NCBI RefSeq assembly: GCF_009299475.1
Contig: NZ_WBSN01000014.1
Span: 1-64,000 of the forward strand
DNA from: Bifidobacterium avesanii
GTDB taxonomy: Bacteria; Actinomycetota; Actinomycetes; Actinomycetales; Bifidobacteriaceae
DNA: 64,000 nt
Reading direction: 5' to 3'
The notes under the pieces: model-generated
What the model saw: the letters and a program-made list of their open reading frames with translations, nothing else
The model's database searches: none
Told to the model about the DNA's origin: nothing
In this document: piece by piece, positions 9,830 to 20,642 of the stretch
Numbering within the stretch: the first letter of the stretch is position 1
Layout: every line of letters starts with the position of its first letter
Made by a program: the position numbers and the translations under genes

Positions 9830-10288
9830 GACTAACTCCGCTTCAACAAACTATTAAATTATATCAGATAAATCATATGGCATGCCATACTATAATTGCT
9901 CTGTCATCAGTCATTCTTCCCATTTGATAAGATTGACTCGGACAGAACAGAGACAGTCGATGCTTTTGTCATATATTCTATTTTAATATTGTCATTTGGA
10001 CTTGTGAGATAGCAAAATCTATGATCGTTATGCGCACACTGCTCCTCATTATGAATTAGCAGAGTCTAAAATATACAATTATTAGCCGTATAGCACCCTG
10101 TGCCATACGAAACACTCATAACTGTATTACAGGTCCCCATATACGAAAGAAGAGCTCGGAGCAAATCATGCAGAAAATTTGCTCTATTAACTATGGTCAG
10201 TAGCACTTTGGATAAACAGTAACGAAAACCCATTTAATCCAAGCGTTAGATCACTACTCTTACTGCTCTTCATGCATAATAAGTAGTT
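9830..10288. other. 459-bp intergenic region, no gene supported
   Basis: An AT-rich stretch between divergently oriented genes: the GT4/flippase unit on the minus strand and the GT2 gene on the plus strand. It should hold both promoters. I find no open frame with recognisable similarity and no clear inverted repeat. Composition changes from AT-rich to GC-rich near its right end, so it marks the right border of the variable EPS cassette. Confidence 0.4.
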
Positions 10289-11218
10289 ATGGAAACAAAT
10301 ACGTCAGATATGAGCCAAGCCGTTGTATCAGTGATCATCCCCACGCTGAATCCCGGTGAGCAGATCATCACTTCACTTGAGCGTTGCCTTGAGCAGACTC
10401 GTCGCCCGGATGAGATCATCGTAGTGGATTCGGCGTCCAATGACGGTACGGCGGAGCGTGTGCAACGGTTCATCGACAAGCACGCCAAAGATCCGACAAC
10501 GACCATCCGGTTCATCCCGATCCAACGTCAGGACTTCGACCACGGCGCGACCCGCGACATGGCATTACGCGAGTCCAAGGGCGACTTCGTGTTGTTCCTT
10601 ACGCAGGATGCGCTGCCGGCTGATGCTCACTATATCGAGAATATCCTCAAGCCATTTGCGGACGAACATATTGCCATGGTCTCCGGTCGTCAGATCCCGC
10701 GACCCGATGCACGGCCGTCCGAGCGGCTTGTCCGCCAGTTCAATTATCCGGCCCAGTCGCATGTGCGCAGCGCCAAAGACATTCCCGCATACGGCATCAA
10801 GGCGTTCTTTGCCACTGATGTGTGTTCCGCATACCGGCGTTCGGCATATCTTGAGGTCGGAGGGTTCGAACACCCGATCACCACGAATGAAGACATGTTC
10901 ATTGCGGCGGCGTTCCTGTATGCAGGGTACTCAATCGCATATGACGCGGACGCGCAAGTGATTCACTCCCATAACTTCACATGGAAGCAGCAGTACAAGC
11001 GCAACTATGCGATGGGACGTGAAATCACCAAGCACCAAAGCCTGCTTCGCAATGCGAAGGTAGCCGGGGAAGGCGCGTCGCTGGTGAAAAATGTGATGTC
11101 CGGCCTAATAAAACAGCATGCGTTCGGCGAACTGTTCTGGTTCGTGGGCGACTGCGCGGCACGACTGCTGGGCAATCGTGCCGGCACTGCGGCAGCCAAA
11201 CGTGAGAGTGCGCGATAA
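10289..11218 (+). CDS. Rhamnosyltransferase-like GT2 glycosyltransferase
   Basis: A 309-residue GT-A enzyme. It shows VSVIIPTLNPGEQIITSLE, VDSASNDGTAE, QDFDHGATRD and the metal-site FLTQDALPAD. DFDHGxTRD and FLTQDAxP are characteristic of rhamnosyltransferases of EPS and O-antigen clusters. Together with the dTDP-rhamnose genes near 17-20 kb this suggests rhamnose transfer, though donor use is inferred. The C-terminal region has a few weakly hydrophobic segments. Unlike the left-hand transferases it is GC-rich, so it may belong to the conserved part of the locus. No strong ribosome binding site precedes 10289; a second ATG lies seven codons in. Confidence 0.85.
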   Translation: METNTSDMSQAVVSVIIPTLNPGEQIITSLERCLEQTRRPDEIIVVDSASNDGTAERVQRFIDKHAKDPTTTIRFIPIQRQDFDHGATRDMALRESKGDFVLFLTQDALPADAHYIENILKPFADEHIAMVSGRQIPRPDARPSERLVRQFNYPAQSHVRSAKDIPAYGIKAFFATDVCSAYRRSAYLEVGGFEHPITTNEDMFIAAAFLYAGYSIAYDADAQVIHSHNFTWKQQYKRNYAMGREITKHQSLLRNAKVAGEGASLVKNVMSGLIKQHAFGELFWFVGDCAARLLGNRAGTAAAKRESAR

Positions 11219-11239
11219 TTTCCGCATTCTCACCTATCA

Positions 11240-13105
11240 TCACCGGTTATATGTAACGCCCGTATCCAGCCACCCCATCGGCGTCTGGTCCACACCCAAC
11301 TGGGCGGTGGCCTTCGCCGATGTGGTCACGTCGAAGTCGTACGTAACCGAGGCGCCGGAAGCCAAGTAGACCACGCTGGTGAGCAGGCTCTTGCCGTTGA
11401 GCTTGGCCTTCTGGGCGTTGTCGGTCACTTTTCCGGTGCCGGACGCCTTGAGATTGGAGATGGAGCCGCCGACGGGACCGTAGAAGAGCATCTTCTCCAC
11501 GGCGGTGCCGGCGCCGCCAACACCGTTGTTGCCGCCTACCAAGTACCACGAGTACTTGCTGACGTCGTTTTCCGGAATGGTATTGGTCATGGTGAAGCTC
11601 ACATGGTAGTTCTGGGAGCCGTCGGCGTTGGTGCCGGTATGGGTGACGACGGTCTTGCGCTTGATGTACCAGTCGAGCTTGGAGGCGTTCTGCTGGTTCA
11701 AGTAGATGCCCACTTCCGGGTTCTCCTCGCTGGAGGGGGAACTCTTGGCGAAGCCGGCGTTCTGGAAGTTCTGGGCCTCGTCCTCGTGGAACGTGTACAT
11801 GTACAGGTGGCGCTGTTCGGCCAGAGAACCCAGGGACTGCACCATCTTCATCATGGTGTCGATCTTCATGCCCTTGAACATGTTGTTCATGGCGGTCTTG
11901 GCCACGTATTCGAAATAGTAGTCCTGCTTGGAGATCGCCACAGTCTTATAGATGGTGTTGAGCAGGTATTCGGCCGTATTGTCGCCGGTGAGGGTCACGC
12001 CGTTGTCCAGCGTGATGTTGCCGCTGAGCTTCACCATTTCCTGAATGAAGACCGGGTCGATCATCATCACGCCGTCAACCTTGGTGCTGGAATAGGCCGA
12101 ATAGTTCCAGATGGTGCGGATGCGCTCCGCCACCTTGTCGAAGTCCGGGTTGGCGGTGGTGTCGCGCACGTCGAAGCGGAATACGAGCGGGCCGTCGAAC
12201 ACGTTCTGTTCATCGGTGGAACCGCCGTAATACGTATTGAGGAACCGAGCGTTCGGGTGGAAATCCCCCACCTCGATCTTGCCGTTGTCCGCGGTCATGG
12301 TGCCGAGCGAGCCCACCAGACCACCGCTCGAGCGGGACTCTGAGGTGGTCTGGGCCACCACCACGTAGGTGCGGGCACCGTTGACGCCCAGGAACTGCGG
12401 CAGCACCTGCAGAGTGTCGTTCACGTCCTTGATCGTCTGCGTAATCTGCGTGAACTGCTCCACGCTCTGGTCGTACGCGCTCTTGACCTGCGGGACCGTC
12501 GGCTGCGGAAGGGCCTCCAGCTGTTCGAGCTGCTGCTGGAGCAGGGTGCTCGTGTCGTTGAAGCCGGACTGCGCGTCCACAATGGGCTGGAGGTTCACCT
12601 GGCCGTCACCGTTGCTTAGGGACGTACCGAGCAGGGTCTTCATCACGCCGGACAGTTTGGGCAGCGTGTCCGTCACCACGGAGTCCACCACGTCAGTCAT
12701 GCCCTGCACGGTCTGGATGTCCGTGCCGTACTTGGGCAGCTGGGCCGCGCGTTGCCACAGATCTCCGTGCGCGATCTCCTTGGCGGCGGCGGTGTGGGCC
12801 TTGACCTGCGGGATGAGCTGGTCGAGCGCGTCCGCGGACTGCAGGTCCTTCATGTTCTGCACGTTCTTGAGCAGCGATACGGCCTGCATCTCGTGGTCCT
12901 TCACCTGCATGGCCTGCTGGTAGAACCGGTAGCCGGTATAGGCGGCTGCACCGGCGGCGCACAGGATCAGGAGCAGCAGCACCAGCAGCGTGTTGCGGAT
13001 GGGATGATGCTTCTTGAGCACCGGCGAATTGGCCGGGATGCGCGCATGGGCCCCATACCTGCTATGCGCCCCAGACCTCGTTCCTCGTCCCACGTGTGCA
13101 GCCAT
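11240..13105 (-). CDS. DUF4012 domain cell-surface protein
   Basis: A 621-residue protein with a basic N-terminus, one membrane segment at about residues 36-57 (IRNTLLVLLLLILCAAGAAAYTGYRF), and a large outside part. The VNGARTYVVVAQTTSESRSSGGLVGSLG region around residue 245 is the hallmark of DUF4012. The function of this family is not established; in actinobacteria and firmicutes it is often found near EPS and cell-wall polymer genes, as here. The gene converges with the GT2 gene, 21 bp away. The start at 13105 is supported by GAGAGGAACGT before the ATG. Confidence 0.8.
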   Translation of the reverse strand: MAAHVGRGTRSGAHSRYGAHARIPANSPVLKKHHPIRNTLLVLLLLILCAAGAAAYTGYRFYQQAMQVKDHEMQAVSLLKNVQNMKDLQSADALDQLIPQVKAHTAAAKEIAHGDLWQRAAQLPKYGTDIQTVQGMTDVVDSVVTDTLPKLSGVMKTLLGTSLSNGDGQVNLQPIVDAQSGFNDTSTLLQQQLEQLEALPQPTVPQVKSAYDQSVEQFTQITQTIKDVNDTLQVLPQFLGVNGARTYVVVAQTTSESRSSGGLVGSLGTMTADNGKIEVGDFHPNARFLNTYYGGSTDEQNVFDGPLVFRFDVRDTTANPDFDKVAERIRTIWNYSAYSSTKVDGVMMIDPVFIQEMVKLSGNITLDNGVTLTGDNTAEYLLNTIYKTVAISKQDYYFEYVAKTAMNNMFKGMKIDTMMKMVQSLGSLAEQRHLYMYTFHEDEAQNFQNAGFAKSSPSSEENPEVGIYLNQQNASKLDWYIKRKTVVTHTGTNADGSQNYHVSFTMTNTIPENDVSKYSWYLVGGNNGVGGAGTAVEKMLFYGPVGGSISNLKASGTGKVTDNAQKAKLNGKSLLTSVVYLASGASVTYDFDVTTSAKATAQLGVDQTPMGWLDTGVTYNR

Positions 13106-13230
13106 ACGTTCCTCTCCCGGCAGTACGAACCGTTTCAGTCCAACTTATCCATTGTCCGCGGGCGGGAAGACCGCTTAGGGGGAATTCCGGGATTCTCCAC
13201 AATTTCGCCCGGAACCGGGAGACCTCGGCG

Positions 13231-14643
13231 TCAGATCTCCGAGAACAGTTGATCGATGCCCACCAGCCGCAAGTCCGGGTCGTGTTCGCCCAGTTCCTCC
13301 AGCGACCTCTCAAAGCCGCTGAGCGAGAACAAAACATACGACCGGTGTTCGATGCCGGTGTGGGAGGCTCGGTCACGCAACAGATTCAGCATTGATGCGT
13401 TCATGGGTGTGGAGCGGAACTTGCATTCGCCCATGACCGCCTGTTTGCCGGAACCGTCCACCGCCATCACATCAATCTCTCGGGTGCGGTCCCACCAGCG
13501 GCCGATCTCAGCGGCATGGAACGGCAATCGTCCAGCCATGCTCTCGCGCCACATCCATTCGCGGCACATCGCCTCAAACGGCGATCCCGCGAAGTCATGA
13601 AGGACAGAAGCTATGTGCCGGTTGTACACGCCATCTTCATCGCCCCGCTCCAGCTCGGAGCGATAGGGGAAAACAAACGAATACCAGAAGCGGAAGAAAT
13701 TGTCGTCAATCCGGTACAGTCCACGCGTTCCCTTCGCCCGTTCCTTGATTTTCGCCGTCACGGGGAATTCTCGTTTCACAATTCCCAGCTCCATGAGGTT
13801 CGTCAGGTACGACGCAACCGTGGCGTTCGGAATCATCGTGTGCGTGGAAATCTCATTAAGCGATGTACCCCCGAGCGCAATGGCTCGGACCACGCTGTTG
13901 TACTTCGCCGTCTCCCGCAGCTCCTCGTGCATGAGGAATTCCACCTCGCTGTACAGCGGCGCGATACGGCGCAGAATGTGACGCTTGATGTTGTCGCCAA
14001 TCGACTCGTCCGGATCGAACTCCTCCAGATAACGCGGGATACCGCCGAGGATCGCATACGCCAGCGCCTTATCTTCAGCCGAATAGTCGGGAAAGAACTT
14101 CACCGCGTCCCAATACGGCATCGGGGTCATCTTCAAAATGCCGGTGGCCCGCCCATACAATGGGGATTTCTCCGACAAAAGATCCTTCTCGATGAAGCTC
14201 ATGGCGCTTCCGCAGATCACGATCATCAGGTTCGCATGGCGCAACGTATGATCCCACAAATTTTGCAGCACGGAAGGCAGGGACGGGTCGGATTTGACCA
14301 GATAGGGAAACTCATCGAACACGATCAGTCTGCGCCCGCCATCCGGTGGTTCTGGCAACCGGGTCAGTTCGGTCAACGCACTCTCCCAGTTCGGATACTG
14401 ACGCAAATAGTCCTTGGCCGGCGCACCTGCCTCGAACATAAGACGGGAGAACGAGGCCAACTGCTCCTCCGCGGTTGCGCTTTGCGCGGCAAAGAACAGC
14501 GTGCTTTTGCCCCGGGAGAATTGCGTGAGCGTCTCGGTTTTGCCGACGCGGCGACGACCATAGACGAATACCAGCTGCGCCTTGTTCGCCCTGTAGCAGT
14601 CTTCGAGTTGCCTGAGATCGTTTTCGCGTCCGATGAAAACCAT
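13231..14643 (-). CDS. AAA+ ATPase with DUF234-like C-terminus
   Basis: A 470-residue soluble ATPase. The Walker A motif is in FVYGRRRVGKTETLTQF at about residue 30, and the Walker B in RRLIVFDEFPYLV at about residue 105, followed by a sensor-like LMIVICGSAMSF. A winged-helix segment (SLNEISTHTMIPNATVASYLTNL) and a C-terminal nuclease-like region with REIDVMAVDGSGKQAVMGECKF follow. The E/D-x-D...ExK spacing recalls PD-(D/E)XK folds, as reported for the archaeal-ATPase/DUF234 group. Its biological role is unknown. It stands alone and is preceded by a cluster of ATGCAA/TTGCAT repeats that may control it. Confidence 0.82.
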   Translation of the reverse strand: MVFIGRENDLRQLEDCYRANKAQLVFVYGRRRVGKTETLTQFSRGKSTLFFAAQSATAEEQLASFSRLMFEAGAPAKDYLRQYPNWESALTELTRLPEPPDGGRRLIVFDEFPYLVKSDPSLPSVLQNLWDHTLRHANLMIVICGSAMSFIEKDLLSEKSPLYGRATGILKMTPMPYWDAVKFFPDYSAEDKALAYAILGGIPRYLEEFDPDESIGDNIKRHILRRIAPLYSEVEFLMHEELRETAKYNSVVRAIALGGTSLNEISTHTMIPNATVASYLTNLMELGIVKREFPVTAKIKERAKGTRGLYRIDDNFFRFWYSFVFPYRSELERGDEDGVYNRHIASVLHDFAGSPFEAMCREWMWRESMAGRLPFHAAEIGRWWDRTREIDVMAVDGSGKQAVMGECKFRSTPMNASMLNLLRDRASHTGIEHRSYVLFSLSGFERSLEELGEHDPDLRLVGIDQLFSEI

Positions 14644-14660
14644 GCCGCCATAGTATGGCG

Positions 14661-14721
14661 TTGCATTGACTTTATTGCATCACGATGCAATGGTTTACGA
14701 TGCAATGTATCACGATGCAAT
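14661..14721. promoter_or_regulatory. Iteron-like ATGCAA/TTGCAT repeat cluster upstream of the AAA ATPase gene
   Basis: GATGCAAT occurs at 14684-14691, 14699-14706 and 14714-14721, exactly 15 bp apart. The first copy is the right half of a perfect palindrome (ATTGCATC-AC-GATGCAAT, 14674-14691). A further TTGCAT lies at 14661. The cluster starts 18 bp upstream of the ATPase start codon, so it is placed to bind a repressor or autoregulator. It is not obviously part of either coding region. Which protein binds is unknown. Confidence 0.55.
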
Positions 14722-14742
14722 AAGCGCTTCGCGGAGCGGACG

Positions 14743-16503
14743 TCAATCCACCTGCATGGTGGCGAGGAGGGCCTTGTGGTCGCTGCCGGGGACGGTCACG
14801 GTTGTGAGGTCGCCCATGGTGACGCCCTTGTCGTGGATGATGTGGTCGATCTCGATCACCGAGGGGACGGTCACGCCGTGGACCTCCACGTTGGAGGGGT
14901 ACGTGAAGTGGTAGCCGCGGCCGGCCTGCTCGGAGGCGTCCACGAACCGGTCGCCCAACAGCTCGCGGAAGCGCGGGTGGTCCCATGTGGAGTTGAAGTC
15001 ACCCATGATCACGTAGGTCCAGTCGTAATCCTTGAGGTCGCCGATCGTGCCGAGGCCCGCGCCCCACAGGCCCTGCTTGCCGCGGGTGGGCGAATTCGGG
15101 TGCGCGGAGACGAAGCGGACCTGATGCCCGCCCATGGTGACCGTGCCGGCGGACATGGCGGAGGTCTCGATCCGCAGCAGGTTGGAGCTCGGGCGGGACA
15201 TGGACGCCTTGGTGTACAGCACGTTCACGCCGCCGTTGTCGCTGTTTCCGGACTCCCCCACCACGCGGTGAGGCAACACCTTGGCAATGCCGGCGTCGCT
15301 GAGGCGCTGGAGCAGGTCATCGTTCACCTCCTGCAGCGCCAACACCTCCACATGCTCGTCGGTGACCAGTTGGACGATCGACGCCGCATCCGCCTTGCCC
15401 TCGCGCGCGTTCAGGGTCATGATGCGCGCATAGGCGTCATCCGTGGCGACGGGCTCGGCGGCCACGGCGGCGCGCGCCTCGCTGGACAGCTGTGCGGCGG
15501 GGATGAAATAGCCCATGTGCCACGAGAACTGCAGCACCACGCACGCCACGGACACGGCGGTGAGCAACCAGCGCCGCCACCAGAACGCCAGCACGGCGAT
15601 GCCGGCGGAGATCACGCCCGCCACCGGCAGGAAGGCGATGAGCTCCGGCAGCGCCCGGCCGTCCATGTCCAGACCGGGGATGAATCGGATGGACATGAGC
15701 GCCATCAGGGCGAACGTCACCAGCCACAGCCAGAACGAGAGGAAGCCGTGCTTGCCGCCGCGCAGGAACCAGTTGCGGCGGCGGGGACGAGCGGGGGCTG
15801 CGGCGGAGGCGGAGGACGGAGGCATGGATTCATCACCGGTGTTCATGGCATTGGGGAATGGCTGTGCGACGGCGGATGATTGCGGCTGTTGCGGTGCCGG
15901 CTGCGGGGCATATTGCGGCCGCTGCGGCATGGGCCGGGTTCGACCCGCCGCCGGAGACTGCGCGATGGGACGCGCAATGGGACGAGTGGGCATGGCGGCA
16001 TAGGCAGCGTCTGCGGCGGATTGCGTCGGCAAAATTTGGGTGGCTTCCTCGGCGGGACCCGGCCGAGTCTGTGCCGTGGCGGGCATAACCTGCGTGACTT
16101 CGGCGGACGGAGACGCCTGCGGCCCCGCAGACGGCATCACTTGCGTAGCTTCGTCGTCATCACCGCCGGTAGAGACCTCATTTGCGGTGGCTGGCTGAGG
16201 GAACAATACCTGCGTGGGCTCCTCAAGGCGGGCTTGCGGCCGCTGCGGTTCCTGCCCCGCGATGGCCGGCATCGACTGCGTCTGCGCGAAGTCATGGACG
16301 ATCGGCACCGTGGGCTGGTCCGGCAGCACGCGCTCGGTGGGCATCGGGCGCGTCTGCCACACGCCGTTGAGCTCGTCGTCGATTGGAGACATGGCCCGCG
16401 TGGCGGCCACGTCGTCCCGCGCCCCAGCTTGTTGCGAGTGCTCTTGCTGGGCATGCTCCTGCTCGGCGCGTTTGCGCTGAAAATCGAACTGATACTCGGT
16501 CAT
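14743..16503 (-). CDS. Endonuclease/exonuclease/phosphatase-family membrane protein
   Basis: A 586-residue protein in three parts. Residues 1 to about 240 are a disordered cytoplasmic tail rich in Gln, Pro and Thr, with recurring T(Q/R)xMP-type motifs. Three or four hydrophobic segments follow at about 250-340 (FLSFWLWLVTFALMALMSI, LIAFLPVAGVISAGIAVLAFWW). The C-terminal enzyme domain has the family landmarks MTLNAREGKAD, LALQEVNDD, VSAHPNS, MGDFNSTWDHPRF, EIDHII and GSDHKAL. The active site is therefore probably outside the cell; phosphodiesters or lipid phosphates are possible substrates. The ATG at 16503 has AAGGAG eight bases upstream and is preferred over the open extension to 16716. Confidence 0.85.
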   Translation of the reverse strand: MTEYQFDFQRKRAEQEHAQQEHSQQAGARDDVAATRAMSPIDDELNGVWQTRPMPTERVLPDQPTVPIVHDFAQTQSMPAIAGQEPQRPQARLEEPTQVLFPQPATANEVSTGGDDDEATQVMPSAGPQASPSAEVTQVMPATAQTRPGPAEEATQILPTQSAADAAYAAMPTRPIARPIAQSPAAGRTRPMPQRPQYAPQPAPQQPQSSAVAQPFPNAMNTGDESMPPSSASAAAPARPRRRNWFLRGGKHGFLSFWLWLVTFALMALMSIRFIPGLDMDGRALPELIAFLPVAGVISAGIAVLAFWWRRWLLTAVSVACVVLQFSWHMGYFIPAAQLSSEARAAVAAEPVATDDAYARIMTLNAREGKADAASIVQLVTDEHVEVLALQEVNDDLLQRLSDAGIAKVLPHRVVGESGNSDNGGVNVLYTKASMSRPSSNLLRIETSAMSAGTVTMGGHQVRFVSAHPNSPTRGKQGLWGAGLGTIGDLKDYDWTYVIMGDFNSTWDHPRFRELLGDRFVDASEQAGRGYHFTYPSNVEVHGVTVPSVIEIDHIIHDKGVTMGDLTTVTVPGSDHKALLATMQVD

Positions 16504-16598
16504 TGCGCACTCCTTGCCGGCAAGCGAACCCCATGTGAGCGCCAAGCATAGCGCACGCGGGCGCATTTCTCCGCCGGCAATCGTGCTTCTTCGCTTCA

Positions 16599-16719
16599 TA
16601 TTTGCGATTCGTGTGGTGGTTTTTGATCGCCCTGCTCGGTAAGGGTGCCGCAATTCCGGCCGAACCGCAATGCGCCTACTCATGGATGGCCGCAAAAACC
16701 ACCACACGAATCGCAAATA
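16599..16719. repeat. 121-bp element with 27-bp perfect terminal inverted repeats (MITE-like)
   Basis: Positions 16599-16625 and 16693-16719 are exact reverse complements over 27 bases (core GATTCGTGTGGTGGTTTTTG on the left arm), enclosing 67 bp with no gene. It lies between two minus-strand genes, just past the end of rmlA. The long perfect arms and central spacer resemble a miniature inverted-repeat element, but a bidirectional terminator or cruciform is possible. No target-site duplication is evident. Confidence 0.65.
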
Positions 16720-16818
16720 CGGGTATGAAAATGCAAAACCGCCACCCCGAGCGGGCGGAAAGTCTTCATTCGCTCAGGATGACGGTAGGGAGCACCTCGC
16801 CCGACCAGGGCGATGGCG

Positions 16819-17709
16819 CTACTTCTTGATGATGCGGTTGTCGGCCACGTCCTTGAGGTGCTGGCCGTACGGGCTCTTGCCGTACTTGGTGGCGGCCTCG
16901 AGCAGCATGTCCTTGCTGATCCAGCCGTTCTCGTACGCGATCTCCTCGGCGACGGCGATCGGCAGGCCCTGTGCGCGCTGCACGGTGCGCACGAACTCGC
17001 CGGCCTCGTACAGGGAGTCCATGGTGCCGGTGTCCAGCCACGCGTAGCCGCGGCCGAGCGTCTGCACATGCAGGGAACCGTCCTCGAGGTACATGCGGTT
17101 GAGGTCGGTGATCTCCAGTTCGCCGCGGGCGGAGGGCTTGACCTGCTTGGCGAAGTCCACCACGCGGTTGTCGTAGAAGTACAGGCCGGTGACCGCGTAG
17201 TTGGACGCCGGATGCGCCGGCTTCTCCACAATGCTCACCGCGCGCTTGTTCTCGTCGAACTCAACCACGCCGTAGCGCTCCGGGTCGTCCACGTAGTAGC
17301 CGAACACGGTGGCGCCCACGCCGTTCTCCGCCTTGTTCACGGCATCCTTGAGCTGCTTGCCCAGGCCGTTGCCGTAGAAGATGTTGTCTCCAAGGACCAG
17401 CGCACACGGCTCGCCGCCGATGAACTCCTCGCCGAGGATGAACGCCTGCGCGAGGCCGTCCGGGGAGGGCTGCACCTTGTAGCTGAAGTGCACGCCGTAC
17501 TGGGAGCCGTCGCCGAGCAGCTTCTCGAAGTTCGGCAGGTCCTTGGGCGTGGAGATGATCAGGATGTCGCGGATGCCGGCCATCATGAGCACGCTCAGCG
17601 GGTAGTAGATCATCGGCTTGTCGTACACCGGCAGCAGCTGCTTCGAGGTGACGGTGGTCAGCGGGTACAGGCGGGTGCCGGAGCCGCCCGCGAGAATGAT
17701 GCCTTTCAT
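16819..17709 (-). CDS. rmlA: Glucose-1-phosphate thymidylyltransferase
   Basis: A 296-residue nucleotidyltransferase making dTDP-glucose from glucose-1-phosphate and dTTP, the first step to dTDP-L-rhamnose. It opens with the signature [18 protein letters not shown], followed by [18 protein letters not shown], then [10 protein letters not shown] and [16 protein letters not shown]. Length is as expected for the short RmlA class. The frame is open far upstream, but the ATG at 17709 begins precisely at the conserved start. It follows the RmlCD gene by 38 bp on the same strand and is probably co-transcribed with it. Confidence 0.95.
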   Translation of the reverse strand: MKGIILAGGSGTRLYPLTTVTSKQLLPVYDKPMIYYPLSVLMMAGIRDILIISTPKDLPNFEKLLGDGSQYGVHFSYKVQPSPDGLAQAFILGEEFIGGEPCALVLGDNIFYGNGLGKQLKDAVNKAENGVGATVFGYYVDDPERYGVVEFDENKRAVSIVEKPAHPASNYAVTGLYFYDNRVVDFAKQVKPSARGELEITDLNRMYLEDGSLHVQTLGRGYAWLDTGTMDSLYEAGEFVRTVQRAQGLPIAVAEEIAYENGWISKDMLLEAATKYGKSPYGQHLKDVADNRIIKK

Positions 17710-17747
17710 GGTGTTGTCCTTAACTCTTAAGCCTTTTACTTGTTTTC

Positions 17748-19196
17748 CTACTTGCCGAGTTCCTTGTCCACGTACGCGGCGAGGGATTCCTCCCAGTCGG
17801 CGGGCGTGTAGCCGGCGGCCTCGATCTTGCCGAGGTTCAGCGCGGAGTGCACCGGACGCGGGGAGACCGGGTTCTTCGCGTTGGCGAAGTACTGCTCGGT
17901 GGAGATGGGCTCGACCTTGTCGCCGTTGCCGTTGGTGCGCTCGAACACCGCGGCGGCGATCTCGGCCCAGGACTTGACCGCGCCGGAGCCGGTCAGATTG
18001 TAGGTGCCGTAGGGCGCGTTGGAGTCGAGCAGGTGGAAGATGGCCTCGGCCATGTCGCGCGTGAAGGTCAGGCGACCGAACTGGTCGTCCACCACGGTCA
18101 CGTGGTCGAGCTTGTCGGCCGGATCGGCCACGCGGTTGGACAGGGCCATCATGGTCTTGACGAAGTTGTGGCCCTCGCCGATCACCCAGCTGGAGCGCAG
18201 GATGTAGTGCTTCGGCGCGTTGGCCACGGCGATGTCGCCCGCGGCCTTGGTCTGGCCGTAGACGCCCAGCGGCGCGAACGCCTCGTCCTCGGTGTGCTCC
18301 TCGGCGGTGCCGTCGAACACGTAGTCGGAGCTGACGTGCACGAGCGTGAGGTTGTGCTCCTTGGCCACCTTGGCGAGCAGCGCCGGGCCCTGCGCGTTGG
18401 CCTTCCACGCGATCGGGCGGCCCTCGGCGGTTTCGGCCTTGTCCACGGCGGTGAAGGCGCCGGCGTTGATGATGGTGCCGTACAGCGACCAGTCGTACTT
18501 GTCGTAGGCGGCCGGGTCGGAGAAGTCGAACTCGTCGATGTCCGTGTACTCGAAGCCCTCGAGGTTGTGGGCCTCGGCGTAGGCGCGGATGGCGTGACCG
18601 AGCTGGCCGTTGCAGCCGGTCACCAGCGTGCGGCGCGGGGCCATCGGCTTGGCGTCCTTGAGCATGGGGTGGTGCAGGTCGGCCTCGGAGCGCTCGGACT
18701 CCTCCAGCGGGATGGGCCACTGGATGTTGAGCTCCGGGTCGGCGAGGTTCACGAACGTGTAGGTCTTCTTCTGTTCGAGCGACCAGTGCGCGTTCACCAG
18801 ATACGTGTAGACCGTGCCGTCCTCGAGGGCCTGGAAGCTGTTGCCCACGCCGCGCGGCACGTAGATGGCCTTGGACGGGTCCAGACGGGTGGTGAACACC
18901 TGGCCGAGGGTCTCGCCCGGGCGCAGATCGACCCACGCGCCGAAGATGGAGCCGGCCGCGATGGAGATGTACTTGTCCCACGGCTCGGCGTGGATGCCGC
19001 GCGTCACGCCCTTGACGGCGTTGAAGCTGATGTTGTTCTGCACCGGCCCGAAGTCCGGCAGACCCAGCGCGGTCATCTTGGCGCGCTGCCAGTTCTCCTT
19101 GAACCAGCCGCGGTTGTCGCCGTGCACCGACAGGTCGAAGACGAGCAGGCCCGGGATGTTCGTTTCCGTGACCTTGAGTTCCTTTTCGAAATCCAT
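17748..19196 (-). CDS. rmlCD: Fused dTDP-4-dehydrorhamnose 3,5-epimerase / reductase
   Basis: A 482-residue bifunctional protein. Residues 1 to about 185 are an RmlC cupin ([46 protein letters not shown]), with the catalytic His in RGIHAEP. From about residue 195 comes an RmlD short-chain reductase: [15 protein letters not shown] for [16 protein letters not shown], and the YGQTKAAGD Tyr-Lys pair. The two domains catalyse consecutive last steps of dTDP-L-rhamnose synthesis. The ATG at 19196 has AGAAGG seven bases upstream; an in-frame start nine codons earlier is less likely. A strong hairpin separates it from rmlB. Confidence 0.93.
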   Translation of the reverse strand: MDFEKELKVTETNIPGLLVFDLSVHGDNRGWFKENWQRAKMTALGLPDFGPVQNNISFNAVKGVTRGIHAEPWDKYISIAAGSIFGAWVDLRPGETLGQVFTTRLDPSKAIYVPRGVGNSFQALEDGTVYTYLVNAHWSLEQKKTYTFVNLADPELNIQWPIPLEESERSEADLHHPMLKDAKPMAPRRTLVTGCNGQLGHAIRAYAEAHNLEGFEYTDIDEFDFSDPAAYDKYDWSLYGTIINAGAFTAVDKAETAEGRPIAWKANAQGPALLAKVAKEHNLTLVHVSSDYVFDGTAEEHTEDEAFAPLGVYGQTKAAGDIAVANAPKHYILRSSWVIGEGHNFVKTMMALSNRVADPADKLDHVTVVDDQFGRLTFTRDMAEAIFHLLDSNAPYGTYNLTGSGAVKSWAEIAAAVFERTNGNGDKVEPISTEQYFANAKNPVSPRPVHSALNLGKIEAAGYTPADWEESLAAYVDKELGK

Positions 19197-19230
19197 ATTG
19201 TTACCTTCTGTTGTTCCTGACAAAAGTCAC

Positions 19231-19269
19231 ACAAGGGGAACCGCGGAGCGTTCCCGTGGTTCCCCTTGT
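19231..19269 (-). terminator. Rho-independent terminator downstream of rmlB
   Basis: Arms 19231-19246 and 19254-19269 pair over 16 bp with one G-T position (ACAAGGGGAACCGCGG), around a 7-nt loop. On the minus strand it is followed within a few bases by TTTT. It lies between the rmlB stop and the rmlCD start, so it may attenuate rather than fully end transcription. Confidence 0.75.
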
Positions 19270-19284
19270 CCCGTTGCTATTCGA

Positions 19285-20642
<1,358 letters not shown>

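Noticed and set aside
13516..15879. A 787-codon plus-strand frame
   Set aside because: It is antisense to the AAA ATPase and EEP-family genes, both of which have clear motifs; the translation is Arg/His/Gly-rich noise.
16819..18981. A 720-codon minus-strand frame extending rmlA upstream
   Set aside because: The upstream 420 codons overlap rmlCD in another frame and show low-complexity Arg/Gly composition. The conserved RmlA start is at 17709.
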